Below are positions 1 to 7,048 of a DNA stretch of 13,461 nt, in pieces. Each line of letters begins with the position of its first letter. Position 1 is the first letter of the stretch. Under the pieces are notes generated by a model. That model did no database searches, was not told the origin of the DNA, and saw only the letters and a program-made list of their open reading frames with translations. A program made the position numbers and the translations under genes. The stretch is from Hyphomicrobiales bacterium (GTDB lineage: Bacteria; Pseudomonadota; Alphaproteobacteria; Rhizobiales; UBA4765). The stretch lies in contig JAIYEB010000190.1 in the NCBI GenBank assembly GCA_027487195.1, forward strand, positions 1 through 13,461, written 5' to 3'.

Positions 1-81
1 AATCATCGTACCCATGGCGCCATCGAGCACGAGGATGCGCTCCTTGGCGAGTGCGGTCAGGGTGTCGAGGGTTGAGGCCAT
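1..81 (-). CDS. metH: Methionine synthase, homocysteine S-methyltransferase N-terminus (partial)
   Basis: The first 27 codons of a minus-strand gene run off the left edge. The start ATG is at 79-81 and the frame is open to base 1. The peptide ends in ILVLDGAMGTMI, the hallmark N-terminal motif of the homocysteine S-methyltransferase domain of cobalamin-dependent methionine synthase, which makes methionine from homocysteine using methyl-tetrahydrofolate. It lies downstream of metF in the same direction, so the enzyme that makes the methyl donor and the one that uses it are probably co-transcribed. Only the N-terminus is visible. It cannot be decided whether this is a full-length MetH or the separate homocysteine-binding half found as a split gene in some alphaproteobacteria. 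A betaine-homocysteine-type methyltransferase is less likely given the metF neighbour. The ribosome-binding site is weak (CGGAAA about 5-10 nt upstream). Confidence 0.85.
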   Translation of the reverse strand, partial: MASTLDTLTALAKERILVLDGAMGTMI

Positions 82-94
82 GGGGTTTCCGGTT

Positions 95-137
95 CAGGTC
101 TTGGGTAGACGCAGGTCTTGGGCAAACGCAGGTCTTA
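95..137. repeat. 17-bp tandem repeat, about 2.5 copies, in the metF-metH gap
   Basis: Two adjacent 17-bp units (95-111 and 112-128) differ at two positions, and a third partial copy of CAGGTCTT- follows (129-137). On the transcribed (minus) strand the unit begins GACCTGCG. It lies just upstream of the metH start, inside the presumed metF-metH message. No function is evident. Replication slippage is a sufficient explanation. Confidence 0.75.
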
Positions 138-159
138 GTCGGCTCGGATCTTTGGAGGA

Positions 160-186
160 CTGACTTTGCAGCCGCTGCAAAATCAG
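160..186 (-). other. Strong stem-loop between metF and metH
   Basis: A 12-bp stem (160-171 with 175-186) closes a 3-nt loop. As RNA from the minus strand it has 11 Watson-Crick pairs and one G-U. It starts about 27 nt after the metF stop codon. No T-run follows the stem, so it is not a standard intrinsic terminator. It could stabilise the 3' end of metF mRNA, cause pausing, or set the relative expression of metF and metH. The structure is read by eye. Confidence 0.6.
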
Positions 187-212
187 CGCGGGCAAGGCGA
201 TAAGGTACGCTC

Positions 213-1106
213 TCAAGCCGCCATCGCCGGCGCATTCGTGGGCGCTGGCGCCCGCAACCCCAGGAGGTGACAGATGGCGTAAACGAGATTGGCCTTGTTC
301 ATCGTGTAGAAGTGGAACTCGGAGATTCCATGGCGCTCAAGGTCATGGACCTGCTCCGCACAAACCGCAGCCGCGACAAGCGCCCTGGTCTGCGGATCGT
401 TCTCAAGCCCCTCAAAGCGACGCGCAAAAGCTGCGGGCACCGACGCTCCGGTACGGGTTGCAAAGCCCGCAACGGCCTTGAAGTTCTGCACCGGAATGAT
501 GCCCGGAACGATGGGCATATCAATTCCCGCCGCGCGAACCCGGTCGACGTAGCGCAGGTACACTTCGTTATCGAAGAAAAACTGCGTAATCGCGCGGTTG
601 GCGCCGGCGTCGCGCTTCTTCTTCAGGATGTCGATCTCCACATCCCAGCTCGCGCTTTCGGGGTGGCGTTCAGGATAGGCGGAGACTGAAATCTCGAATG
701 GCCCGATCGCCTTGATACCGCGCACAAGATCGGCGGTGTCGGCGTAGCCGCCCGGATGAGGCTCATAGCGCGAACCAAGTCCACCAACAGGATCACCGCG
801 CAGCGCAACAATGTGGCGCACACCGATATCGAGGTAGCCGGCAACGATTTCGTCGATCTCGCCCTTTGTCGCAGCAACACAGGTCAGGTGCGAGGCAGGC
901 TTGAGGGTCGTGTCCTTGAGAAGGCGCGCCACCGTGTTGTGCGTGCGCTCACGGGTTGAACCGCCGGCACCATAAGTCACCGAGACGAAGCTGGGTGCCA
1001 AAGGCGCAAGCCGCTCGATGGCCTCCCAAAGTGAGGTCTCCATTTCCGGCGTCTTCGGCGGGAAGAATTCGAAGGATACCTTGGGACCTGTCGAAACGGC
1101 ACTCAT
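213..1106 (-). CDS. metF: 5,10-methylenetetrahydrofolate reductase
   Basis: A 297-residue protein, matching the bacterial MetF length (E. coli about 296). MetF is a FAD-dependent cytosolic enzyme that reduces 5,10-methylene-THF to 5-methyl-THF for methionine synthesis. Family motifs in order are FEFFPPKT at 12-19 (Glu13 corresponds to the proton-donating Glu of MetF), VTYGAGGS at 43-50, LRGDP at 102-106 (Asp105 lies near the flavin), SAYPERHPE at 142-150, ITQFFFD at 173-179, PGIIP at 201-205 and FHFYTMNK at 264-271. The start at 1106 is chosen because the ATG overlaps the TGA of the upstream regulator (ATGA), a GGAG lies 7 nt before it, and the conserved N-terminus begins there. An in-frame 17-residue extension upstream lies wholly within the regulator gene. 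The overlap implies translational coupling to the regulator. The enzyme supplies the methyl donor to the next gene, metH. Confidence 0.95.
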   Translation of the reverse strand: MSAVSTGPKVSFEFFPPKTPEMETSLWEAIERLAPLAPSFVSVTYGAGGSTRERTHNTVARLLKDTTLKPASHLTCVAATKGEIDEIVAGYLDIGVRHIVALRGDPVGGLGSRYEPHPGGYADTADLVRGIKAIGPFEISVSAYPERHPESASWDVEIDILKKKRDAGANRAITQFFFDNEVYLRYVDRVRAAGIDMPIVPGIIPVQNFKAVAGFATRTGASVPAAFARRFEGLENDPQTRALVAAAVCAEQVHDLERHGISEFHFYTMNKANLVYAICHLLGLRAPAPTNAPAMAA

Positions 1107-2089
1107 GCTGCAACTCCAATGGACGAAAGGTTCGCGCCTGTTCGACGGGCGAGCCAAAGGGAAACGGTTAGACCAAGCGTCACGCCCTCGGCTGGCGCGA
1201 GCGCAGTGAAGCTAGCCGCCTCAAGACCAGCTGCAGCGAACCAGGCCTGCATCTGATCTGGAGCGAACCCAAGACGGCGATGGGCATGGGCTTCACGCAG
1301 AAACTCATGATCATGGGGCGCGAAATCAACGACCAGCAATGTCCCGCCGGGCTTCAGCACGCGCCCGCATTCGGCGAGCGCCGGCATCGGATCATCAAGG
1401 AAGTGCAGGACCTGGTGGACAGTCACGAGATCGGCGCTTTGGTCCGGCACAGGAAGCGAGGTGATATCGCCATGGCGCACCGACAAATGCGCGAGGCCCG
1501 GACGGTCCAGTCCAGAGCGGGCAACGGCAAGCATGTCGTGCGAAAAATCAACGCCAATGCCACGCTCGGTCCGGTCAGCCATCAGTTCGAGCATGCGCCC
1601 GGTGCCGGTGCCAACATCAATGTGCATGGCGAAACGCTGATTGCCCAGCGCATTGCGGATGGCCACTTCGACGTCGGCCTCTGCAATGTGCAGCGACCGG
1701 ATCCGGCTCCAGTTCTCAGCCACACCCTTGAAGTAGGCCTGAGCAACAGCGCTGCGCTGGGTGCGCACGCCATCAAGGCGTATGCGATCGCGCGCCACGA
1801 GACGGTCGTTTGGATCCAGTGTCGCAAGGATGGCATCGACAAGCTTGCCACGCTCGCCGCCGCGCGAAAGCGCATAAAACACCCAGGCGCCCTCGCGATG
1901 GCGCTCAACGAGGCCAGCTTCAAACAGGAGCTTCACGTGGCGCGAGATGCGCGGCTGGCTCTGGCCGAGGATGTCGGTGAGGTCCGTGACCGTCAGATCC
2001 GAGCGAGAGACCAACGCCAGAATGCGCAGACGCGTATCCTCACCCGCAGCTTTCAGCGCGGCGAGGAGCGGGTCAAGGGCAAGAGACAT
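1103..2089 (-). CDS. ArsR-family regulator fused to a SAM-dependent methyltransferase domain
   Basis: A 328-residue two-domain protein. Residues about 7-76 form an ArsR-type winged helix (recognition-helix region QSQPRISRHVKLLFEAGLVE at 43-62, wing to about 75) without the ELCVCDL metal-binding motif, so it is unlikely to sense metals. Residues about 140-260 form a class I methyltransferase fold with the SAM loop DVGTGTGRM at 158-166, an acidic residue ending the second strand (GVDFS 179-183) and LKPGGTLLVVDF at 245-256. Proteins of this architecture are commonly found beside metF/metH in alphaproteobacteria and are thought to control methionine/SAM metabolism, probably by sensing SAM or S-adenosylhomocysteine (compare SahR-type ArsR regulators). 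Regulator function and effector are inferred. The gene is first in the operon and overlaps metF by 4 bp. The start at 2089 follows the conserved N-terminus. It has no clear Shine-Dalgarno, and a GTG at 2098 or a TTG at 2155 are possible alternatives. The TTG would place the promoter palindrome inside the gene, so it is disfavoured. Confidence 0.88.
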   Translation of the reverse strand: MSLALDPLLAALKAAGEDTRLRILALVSRSDLTVTDLTDILGQSQPRISRHVKLLFEAGLVERHREGAWVFYALSRGGERGKLVDAILATLDPNDRLVARDRIRLDGVRTQRSAVAQAYFKGVAENWSRIRSLHIAEADVEVAIRNALGNQRFAMHIDVGTGTGRMLELMADRTERGIGVDFSHDMLAVARSGLDRPGLAHLSVRHGDITSLPVPDQSADLVTVHQVLHFLDDPMPALAECGRVLKPGGTLLVVDFAPHDHEFLREAHAHRRLGFAPDQMQAWFAAAGLEAASFTALAPAEGVTLGLTVSLWLARRTGANLSSIGVAA

Positions 2090-2116
2090 CGTGGACACAT
2101 GAGCACCAAAACAAGG

Positions 2117-2134
2117 TATAAGGATATCTTTATA
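2117..2134. promoter_or_regulatory. 18-bp AT-rich palindrome, candidate operator of the ArsR-type regulator
   Basis: TATAAGGATATCTTTATA is symmetrical about GATATC, with 8 of 9 base pairs complementary (the only mismatch is G2122/T2129). It lies 28 bp upstream of the regulator's start and covers the likely -10 region. ArsR-family proteins bind AT-rich inverted repeats over their own promoters, so autoregulation of the regulator-metF-metH operon is the simplest reading. Binding itself is inferred. Confidence 0.6.
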
Positions 2135-2150
2135 TCCATTTTCCTGTCGA
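2121..2150 (-). promoter_or_regulatory. Candidate sigma-70 promoter of the regulator-metF-metH operon
   Basis: On the minus strand, TCGACA (2145-2150, five of six matches to TTGACA) is followed after 18 bp by TATCCT (2121-2126, four of six matches to TATAAT). The palindrome overlaps the -10 element, as expected for a repressible promoter. The -10 match is modest and TTATAC or TATAAA nearby are alternatives. Confidence 0.4.
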
Positions 2151-2234
2151 TGCAAGACCGCCGTGCGGGATGGATGAACAGCACGTTTGTGATTTGGGGC
2201 GAGCGGAGCGCTGCATCGCCCGAGCCATAAGCAC

Positions 2235-2266
2235 GAAAGAAAACCCAGCCCCTGCCAGCAGGGCTG
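2235..2266 (-). terminator. Intrinsic terminator of the beta-oxidation cluster
   Basis: On the minus strand an 8-bp GC-rich stem with one bulged base and a CTGG loop (2246-2266) is followed directly by the T-rich tract GGTTTTCTTTC (2235-2245). It lies about 100 bp downstream of the fadJ-like stop codon and is oriented to end that transcript before the convergently placed start region of the methionine operon, which is on the same strand further downstream. Confidence 0.6.
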
Positions 2267-2302
2267 ACATTGGTCTGCGTTTCAGATGGATGTTGTCGCA
2301 AG

Positions 2303-2349
2303 GCAGAGGGCGGCCAACCCCTCCCTGCGGAGAAGGTCGGCCAACCCTT
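2303..2349. repeat. Short direct repeat and weak hairpin after the fadJ-like stop
   Basis: CGGCCAACCC plus two pyrimidines occurs at 2311-2322 and again at 2338-2349, 27 bp apart. The stretch 2303-2328 can also fold into a bulged GC-rich hairpin with no T-run after it on the minus strand. It resembles a small dispersed intergenic repeat of GC-rich genomes, but this cannot be established from a single copy. The rest of the 2135-2367 gap shows no gene. Confidence 0.4.
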
Positions 2350-2367
2350 GCTTGACGCTGGCTTGAC

Positions 2368-4578
2368 TTAAGCTGCGGCCTTCTGCGCCGCTTGCTGGAA
2401 GCGACCGTAGAAGGTTTCGCCCTTTGCGGCCATTTCGGCGAGAAGCTTCGGCGGCTTGAAGCGCTTGCCATACTTCTTCGTGTAGTACTCGCAAAGCGCG
2501 AGGAAGTTTTCCGCGCCCATTTGATCGACATACGAAATCACGCCGCCGGTGAAGGGCGCAAAGCCGAACCCAAGGATCGAGCCGACATCCGCCTCGCGCA
2601 TGTCCGTCACCACGACTTCCTCGACGCAGCGCACGGCTTCGACAGCCTGCACCACAAGGAACCGCTTCATCAGCTCATCGCGGTCGAAGCTCTCGGCGGG
2701 CTTTGGCGGGCATATCTCGGCAAGTCCCGGCCAGAGCGTCTTCTTGCCGCCCTTGGGATAATCATAAAAGCCCATGGCGTTCTTGCGTCCGAGGCGACCG
2801 CGCTTGATCACCATCTCCTCAAGAAGCTTCTCCTGCCGCGGATCAACAGCCTTCTCGCCAAGATCGGCCTTCGTGGCCTGGAGGATCTTCCAGGCCAGAT
2901 CAATGGCGACCTCATCGTTGAGCGACAATGGCCCGACCGGCATGCCCGCCATCTTGGCAAGCGTCTCGATCATGGCCGGCGGCACGCCTTCTGCCAGCAT
3001 GATGTGGCCTTCGCGCACATAGTTGCCGACGCAGCGATTGGCAAAGAAGCCACGGGTATCGTTGACGACGATGGGCGTCTTCTTGATCGCCTTCACGTAA
3101 TCAAGGGCAACCGCAAGGGCCTTTGGACCCGTCTTCTTGCCCATGATGATCTCAACGAGAAGCATCTTGTCGACCGGCGAGAAGAAGTGAATGCCGATGA
3201 AGTCCTTCTGGCGCTTGAAGTTTTTCGCAAGGGACGTAATCGGCAGCGTTGATGTGTTCGATGCAAACACGACGTTGCGACGGATCGCTGCTTCGGTTTT
3301 CTCGGTCACGTCCTTCTTCACGTCGCGGCTTTCGAACACGGCCTCAACCACGAGATCGACGCCGCTGAGCGCCGCATAGTCAGCCGACGTCGTGATGCGC
3401 GCGAGCAGCGCATTGCGATCGTCCATCTTGAGCCGGCCTTTCATGACCTGCTCATCAAGGGTCTTCTGGATGCTTGCCTTGCCCTTGTCGGCGCTTTCCT
3501 GATCGCGATCGACCAGGATCACGTCAATTCCGGCCTTGGCTGTCACATGGGCAATACCAGCGCCCATGAAGCCAGCGCCGATCACGCCGACCGACTTGAA
3601 CTTCGTCGGCTTGATATCGGCCGGGCGGCGCGCGCCCTTGTTCAATTCGCCCATCGAAACGAAGAGCGAGCGGATCATGGCCGCCGCTTCAGGCGTCGAA
3701 ACGGCGTAGGCGAAGTAGCGCGCCTCGATCCTGAGTGCCAGGTCGAAGGGCATCAAAAGCCCTTCATACATGGCCTGCAGGATGGCCTTGGCCGCCGGGT
3801 AATTGTCATAGGTCTCGCGGCGATAGATGGCGTTGGCCGCGGGCCACATCTGCATGCCGCCAGCCGAGTAGACCGGGCCGCCCGGCAGCTTGAATTTGTC
3901 CTGATCCCAGGGCTGGCTTGCGGTCGGGTTGGCCTTGATCCAGGCCTTGGCCGTCTCAATCAGCTTCTTGGCGGGCACCACCTCATCGACGATCTTCATC
4001 GCCAGCGCCTTTTCGAGGCGAAGTTCCTGCCCCTGGATCACGATCTGCAGCGCGTCCTGGGCCGAAATCATTCGCGGCAGACGTTGCGTGCCGCCAGCGC
4101 CGGGGATCAGCCCGACCTTGACTTCGGGAAGACCCAGCTTGGTCTTCGGGTTGTCAGCGGCAATGCGGCGGTGGGCTGCAAGGCAAACCTCGAGCCCGCC
4201 ACCAAGCGCGGTCCCGGTGATCGCAGCCACAACCGGCTTCTTCGCGGTTTCCATCTTGCGAAAGATGCCGCCGAGCCTGCCAACATCTTCAAACAGCGCG
4301 CGCTTGGCAGCCTGTTCGCCCTTCTGCCGGGCAATGCCTTCAACCCGGTGTTTCATCAGCGCGAGCATGGTCAGGTCTGCGCCTGCGCAGAAGCTGTCCT
4401 TGCCGGAGGTGACAACCAGGCCCTTGATGGCCGCGTCGGAGACGAACTGATCGACGATGTCGCTGAAATCCGCGATCGCCTTTTCGTTCCACACGTTCAT
4501 CGACTTGCCGGGCATGTCGAAGGTGGCAGTTGCAATGCCGTCCGTGTCGATATCGAGCTTGAATTCGCTGAGTGCCAT
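2368..4578 (-). CDS. fadJ: Bifunctional enoyl-CoA hydratase / 3-hydroxyacyl-CoA dehydrogenase (FadJ/FadB type)
   Basis: A 736-residue multifunctional beta-oxidation alpha subunit. The N-terminal crotonase domain (about 1-310) hydrates trans-2-enoyl-CoA. Its markers are SFCAGADL at 62-69 and the oxyanion-hole segment GTALGGGLE at 122-130, with catalytic Glu130 and Glu152 (LPEVKVGLIPGAGG). The dehydrogenase half has the Rossmann NAD+ loop GAGFMG at 334-339, then IGIHFFSPVDKMLLVE at 461-476, which carries the His464/Glu476 dyad with the same 12-residue spacing as E. coli FadB. NDTRGFFANR at 506-515 follows, and two C-terminal 3HCDH domains occupy about 510-710. All expected catalytic residues are present. 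The start ATG is preceded by GGGAGA, which lies directly after the thiolase stop codon, 14 bp away, so the two genes form an alpha/beta pair as in fadBA or fadIJ. It is the last gene of the cluster. FadB and FadJ cannot be separated confidently by eye. Confidence 0.92.
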   Translation of the reverse strand: MALSEFKLDIDTDGIATATFDMPGKSMNVWNEKAIADFSDIVDQFVSDAAIKGLVVTSGKDSFCAGADLTMLALMKHRVEGIARQKGEQAAKRALFEDVGRLGGIFRKMETAKKPVVAAITGTALGGGLEVCLAAHRRIAADNPKTKLGLPEVKVGLIPGAGGTQRLPRMISAQDALQIVIQGQELRLEKALAMKIVDEVVPAKKLIETAKAWIKANPTASQPWDQDKFKLPGGPVYSAGGMQMWPAANAIYRRETYDNYPAAKAILQAMYEGLLMPFDLALRIEARYFAYAVSTPEAAAMIRSLFVSMGELNKGARRPADIKPTKFKSVGVIGAGFMGAGIAHVTAKAGIDVILVDRDQESADKGKASIQKTLDEQVMKGRLKMDDRNALLARITTSADYAALSGVDLVVEAVFESRDVKKDVTEKTEAAIRRNVVFASNTSTLPITSLAKNFKRQKDFIGIHFFSPVDKMLLVEIIMGKKTGPKALAVALDYVKAIKKTPIVVNDTRGFFANRCVGNYVREGHIMLAEGVPPAMIETLAKMAGMPVGPLSLNDEVAIDLAWKILQATKADLGEKAVDPRQEKLLEEMVIKRGRLGRKNAMGFYDYPKGGKKTLWPGLAEICPPKPAESFDRDELMKRFLVVQAVEAVRCVEEVVVTDMREADVGSILGFGFAPFTGGVISYVDQMGAENFLALCEYYTKKYGKRFKPPKLLAEMAAKGETFYGRFQQAAQKAAA

Positions 4579-4592
4579 GGCCCTGTTCTCCC

Positions 4593-5801
4593 TCAGATCC
4601 GCTCGATGATGGTGGCAGTGCCCATACCCGCAGCAACGCAGAGCGTTACCAGGGCCGTCGTCTTGTTGCGCCGCTCGAGTTCATCGAGCACGGTGCCAAG
4701 GATCATGGCGCCGGTTGCGCCGAGCGGATGACCCATGGCAATCGCTCCGCCAGCGACGTTGATCTTGTCGTGGGGCACGTTGAACGCCTGCATGAAGCGC
4801 AGGACAACCGACGAAAACGCCTCGTTCAACTCAAAGAGGTCAATGTCCTCGGGCGTCATGCCGGCCTTCTTCAAGACCTTGCGTGTCACATCGACCGGAC
4901 CGGTCAGCATCAACGCCGTATCAGACCCGATATGGGCGTAGGCGCGGATGCGGGCGCGCGGCACGAGGCCGGCAGCCTTGCCGCCGCGCTTGTTGCCAAC
5001 GAGAACGGCTGCGGCCCCATCAACGATGCCAGAGGAGTTGCCGGCATGGTGGACGTGGTTGATCATCTCGACCTCGGGATGAGCCTGGATCGCAACGGCA
5101 CCAAAGCCGCCCATCTCCGCCATCATGCCGAAGGACGCGTTGAGCGCGCCAAGGCCCTGCATGTCCGTCTTGGGGCGGATGGTCTCATCACGGTCCAGGA
5201 TGATGAGCCCGTTCACGTCCCTTACGGGAATAATCGACTTCGCAAAGTTGCCAGCTTCCCAGCTCGCGGCTGCGCGCTTGTGGCTTTCGACGGCGTAGGC
5301 GTCGCAATCGGCACGGCTGAAGCCATACTTCGTCGCGATCAGATCGGCCGCAACGCCCTGGGGCATGAAGTAGCTCTTGATCGCAATACCGGGATCAACC
5401 GCAATGGCCGCCCCCGACGCGCCCATGCCGACCCGCGACATGCTCTCAACGCCGCCCGCAACCACAAGGTCATCCATGCCGGCAATGGCCTGTGACGCCG
5501 CAAAGTTCACGGCTTCAAGACCTGATGCGCAAAAGCGGTTGATCTGGATGCCTGGGACAGATTCGGCATAACCGGCGTTCAAGGCTGCCGTGCGCGCAAT
5601 ATCACCACCCTGCTCGCCAACCGGATCAACGCAACCCAGAACGACATCGCCGATGAGGCTCGTATCAAAACGATTGCGCTCTGCGATCGCTTCAAGGGTC
5701 TGCGTTGCAAGCGACAGCGCGGTCACCTCATGCAGGCTCCCGTCCTTCTTGCCCTTGCCGCGCGGGGTGCGCACGGTGTCATAGATAAAGGCCTCTGCCA
5801 T
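4593..5801 (-). CDS. fadA: Acetyl-CoA C-acyltransferase (thiolase)
   Basis: A 402-residue thiolase that cleaves 3-ketoacyl-CoA with CoA to give acetyl-CoA and a shortened acyl-CoA. The acyl-accepting Cys91 lies in NRFCASGLEA (88-97). NEAF is at 326-329, His358 is in GGAIAMGHPLGATG (351-364), and the second catalytic Cys388 is in LCVAAGMG (387-394). Length and all active-site residues fit a biosynthetic/degradative thiolase. The adjoining fadJ-like alpha subunit and two acyl-CoA dehydrogenases point to beta-oxidation rather than polyhydroxybutyrate synthesis. The start at 5801 is preferred over an in-frame TTG six codons upstream because GGGAGAG sits 5-6 nt before the ATG and the family N-terminus (AFIYDTVRTPRGK) begins there. 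The gap to the upstream dehydrogenase is 27 bp. Confidence 0.93.
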   Translation of the reverse strand: MAEAFIYDTVRTPRGKGKKDGSLHEVTALSLATQTLEAIAERNRFDTSLIGDVVLGCVDPVGEQGGDIARTAALNAGYAESVPGIQINRFCASGLEAVNFAASQAIAGMDDLVVAGGVESMSRVGMGASGAAIAVDPGIAIKSYFMPQGVAADLIATKYGFSRADCDAYAVESHKRAAASWEAGNFAKSIIPVRDVNGLIILDRDETIRPKTDMQGLGALNASFGMMAEMGGFGAVAIQAHPEVEMINHVHHAGNSSGIVDGAAAVLVGNKRGGKAAGLVPRARIRAYAHIGSDTALMLTGPVDVTRKVLKKAGMTPEDIDLFELNEAFSSVVLRFMQAFNVPHDKINVAGGAIAMGHPLGATGAMILGTVLDELERRNKTTALVTLCVAAGMGTATIIERI

Positions 5802-5828
5802 AGCGTCTCTCCCGGCCAATCATTCCCG

Positions 5829-7007
5829 TCACAATGAGCGGGCGATCAGCACTTTCATGATTTCATTGGTGCCAGCGTAGATGCGTTGAACGCGTGCGTC
5901 ACGATACATCCGCGAGATCGGATACTCCTCCATGAAGCCATAGCCGCCGAAAAGCTGCAGGCAGCGATCGACAATCTCGTTCTGGAGGTCGGTGACCTTG
6001 TACTTGGCCATTGAAGCGGTCGTCGAGTCGAGTTCGCCCTTGATATGGCGCTCGATGCAATGATCGCAGAACACCTTGGCAAAGCTTGCCTCGGTCTTCA
6101 TCTCGGCGAGTTCGAATTGCGTGTTCTGGAAATCGAGAATGCGCTTGCCGAAGGCCTTGCGCTCCTTGACGTAGGCAATCGTCAGATCAAGCGCGCGCTC
6201 GATCATGGCAATGCCGCCCCACGCGACCACAAGCCGTTCCTGCGGAAGCTCACGCATCATCTGCGTGAAGCCCTGACCTTCAACACCGCCAAGCAAGGCG
6301 TCAGCGGGGACTTTCATATCGTCAAAGAACAGTTCGGACGTATCCGACCAGTCCATTCCGAGCTTGTCGAGCTTCTTGCCACGCCGGAACCCAGGGCTCT
6401 GGTTCACATCGATAACGAACATCGAAACACCCTTCGCGCCGAGCGTCGGGTCGGTCTTTGCCGCGAGGATGATGATGTCCGCATGCTGACCGTTCGTGAT
6501 GAAGGTTTTTGACCCGTTGATCACCCAGCCATTGCCAGACTTCTCGGCCCTGGTCTTGATCGACTGAAGATCGGACCCGGCACCGGGTTCGGTCATGGCG
6601 AGCGCGCCAACGCTCTTTCCGGTCGCAAGATCCGGCAGATATGTCTTCTTCTGCTCTTCGGTACCGTAATGCATCAGGTACGGCGCCACGATCGACGAGT
6701 GGATGCCATAGCCCCAGCAATCCAGACCAGCGAGACCTTGTTCGCGGATCACAATTGCCTCGTGGGCAAATGTTCCACCCGCACCGCCATACGCCTCGGG
6801 GATGGTCGTAAGCATCAGGCCCGCATCGCCGGCCTTGTTCCAGACATCCCGGTCCATCATGCCCGTATGTCGCCAGCGCTCCTCATGGGGCACCATCTCG
6901 CGGGCAAAGAACTTGCGCGAGTGATCCTCGAGCATGTCGAGTTCATCAGACCACCATGCAGGGCGGGGAAGACCGAGAATCTGGCTCATGGCGCTTGATC
7001 CGGACAT
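5829..7007 (-). CDS. Acyl-CoA dehydrogenase, long-chain/isovaleryl catalytic type
   Basis: A 392-residue flavoprotein that introduces the first trans double bond into acyl-CoA and passes electrons to electron-transfer flavoprotein. It has the FAD/substrate motif AMTEPGAGSDL at 137-147, FGKRILDFQ at 286-294, QLFGGYGFMEEYP at 351-363 and the C-terminal YAGTNEIMK at 377-385. The position that is the catalytic Glu in medium- and short-chain enzymes (YEGT) is Ala here. The likely base is instead Glu257 in LPQERL, as in long-chain acyl-CoA and isovaleryl-CoA dehydrogenases. The substrate is probably long- or branched-chain acyl-CoA, which the sequence alone cannot fix. The start is uncertain: the ATG at 7007 has no Shine-Dalgarno and lies 10 nt from a strong hairpin, and an in-frame ATG at 6989 is an alternative. 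It is 41 bp downstream of the larger dehydrogenase. Confidence 0.9.
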   Translation of the reverse strand: MSGSSAMSQILGLPRPAWWSDELDMLEDHSRKFFAREMVPHEERWRHTGMMDRDVWNKAGDAGLMLTTIPEAYGGAGGTFAHEAIVIREQGLAGLDCWGYGIHSSIVAPYLMHYGTEEQKKTYLPDLATGKSVGALAMTEPGAGSDLQSIKTRAEKSGNGWVINGSKTFITNGQHADIIILAAKTDPTLGAKGVSMFVIDVNQSPGFRRGKKLDKLGMDWSDTSELFFDDMKVPADALLGGVEGQGFTQMMRELPQERLVVAWGGIAMIERALDLTIAYVKERKAFGKRILDFQNTQFELAEMKTEASFAKVFCDHCIERHIKGELDSTTASMAKYKVTDLQNEIVDRCLQLFGGYGFMEEYPISRMYRDARVQRIYAGTNEIMKVLIARSL

Positions 7008-7017
7008 AAGGGGTGAT

Positions 7018-7040
7018 GGCAGCGCCGGATTGGCGCTGCC
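7018..7040 (-). other. Perfect 9-bp stem-loop between the two acyl-CoA dehydrogenase genes
   Basis: GGCAGCGCC and GGCGCTGCC pair perfectly around a 5-nt loop, within the 41-bp gap between the larger dehydrogenase (stop at 7049) and the smaller one (start at 7007). On the minus strand it is followed by ATCACCCCTT, not a T-run, so it is a weak terminator at most. It may stabilise the upstream message, attenuate read-through, or limit ribosome access to the next start. Confidence 0.6.
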
Positions 7041-7048
7041 AAAGGAGA

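Noticed and set aside
95..150. Possible cobalamin riboswitch before metH, because AAGACCTGCG on the minus strand resembles part of the B12 box
   Set aside because: The resemblance is only to the end of the box, it recurs because of the tandem repeat, and the 131-bp gap is too short for a full B12 riboswitch with its conserved helices.
1107..1157. Upstream 17-codon extension of metF
   Set aside because: It lies inside the regulator gene. The ATG at 1106 has a GGAG site, overlaps the regulator stop and matches the family N-terminus.
3547..4731. Long plus-strand open frame (394 codons) opposite the fadJ-like gene
   Set aside because: It is antisense to a gene with all catalytic motifs in place. 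Its translation is rich in Arg/His/Ala/Gly with no recognisable domain, which is typical of complementary-frame shadows in GC-rich DNA.
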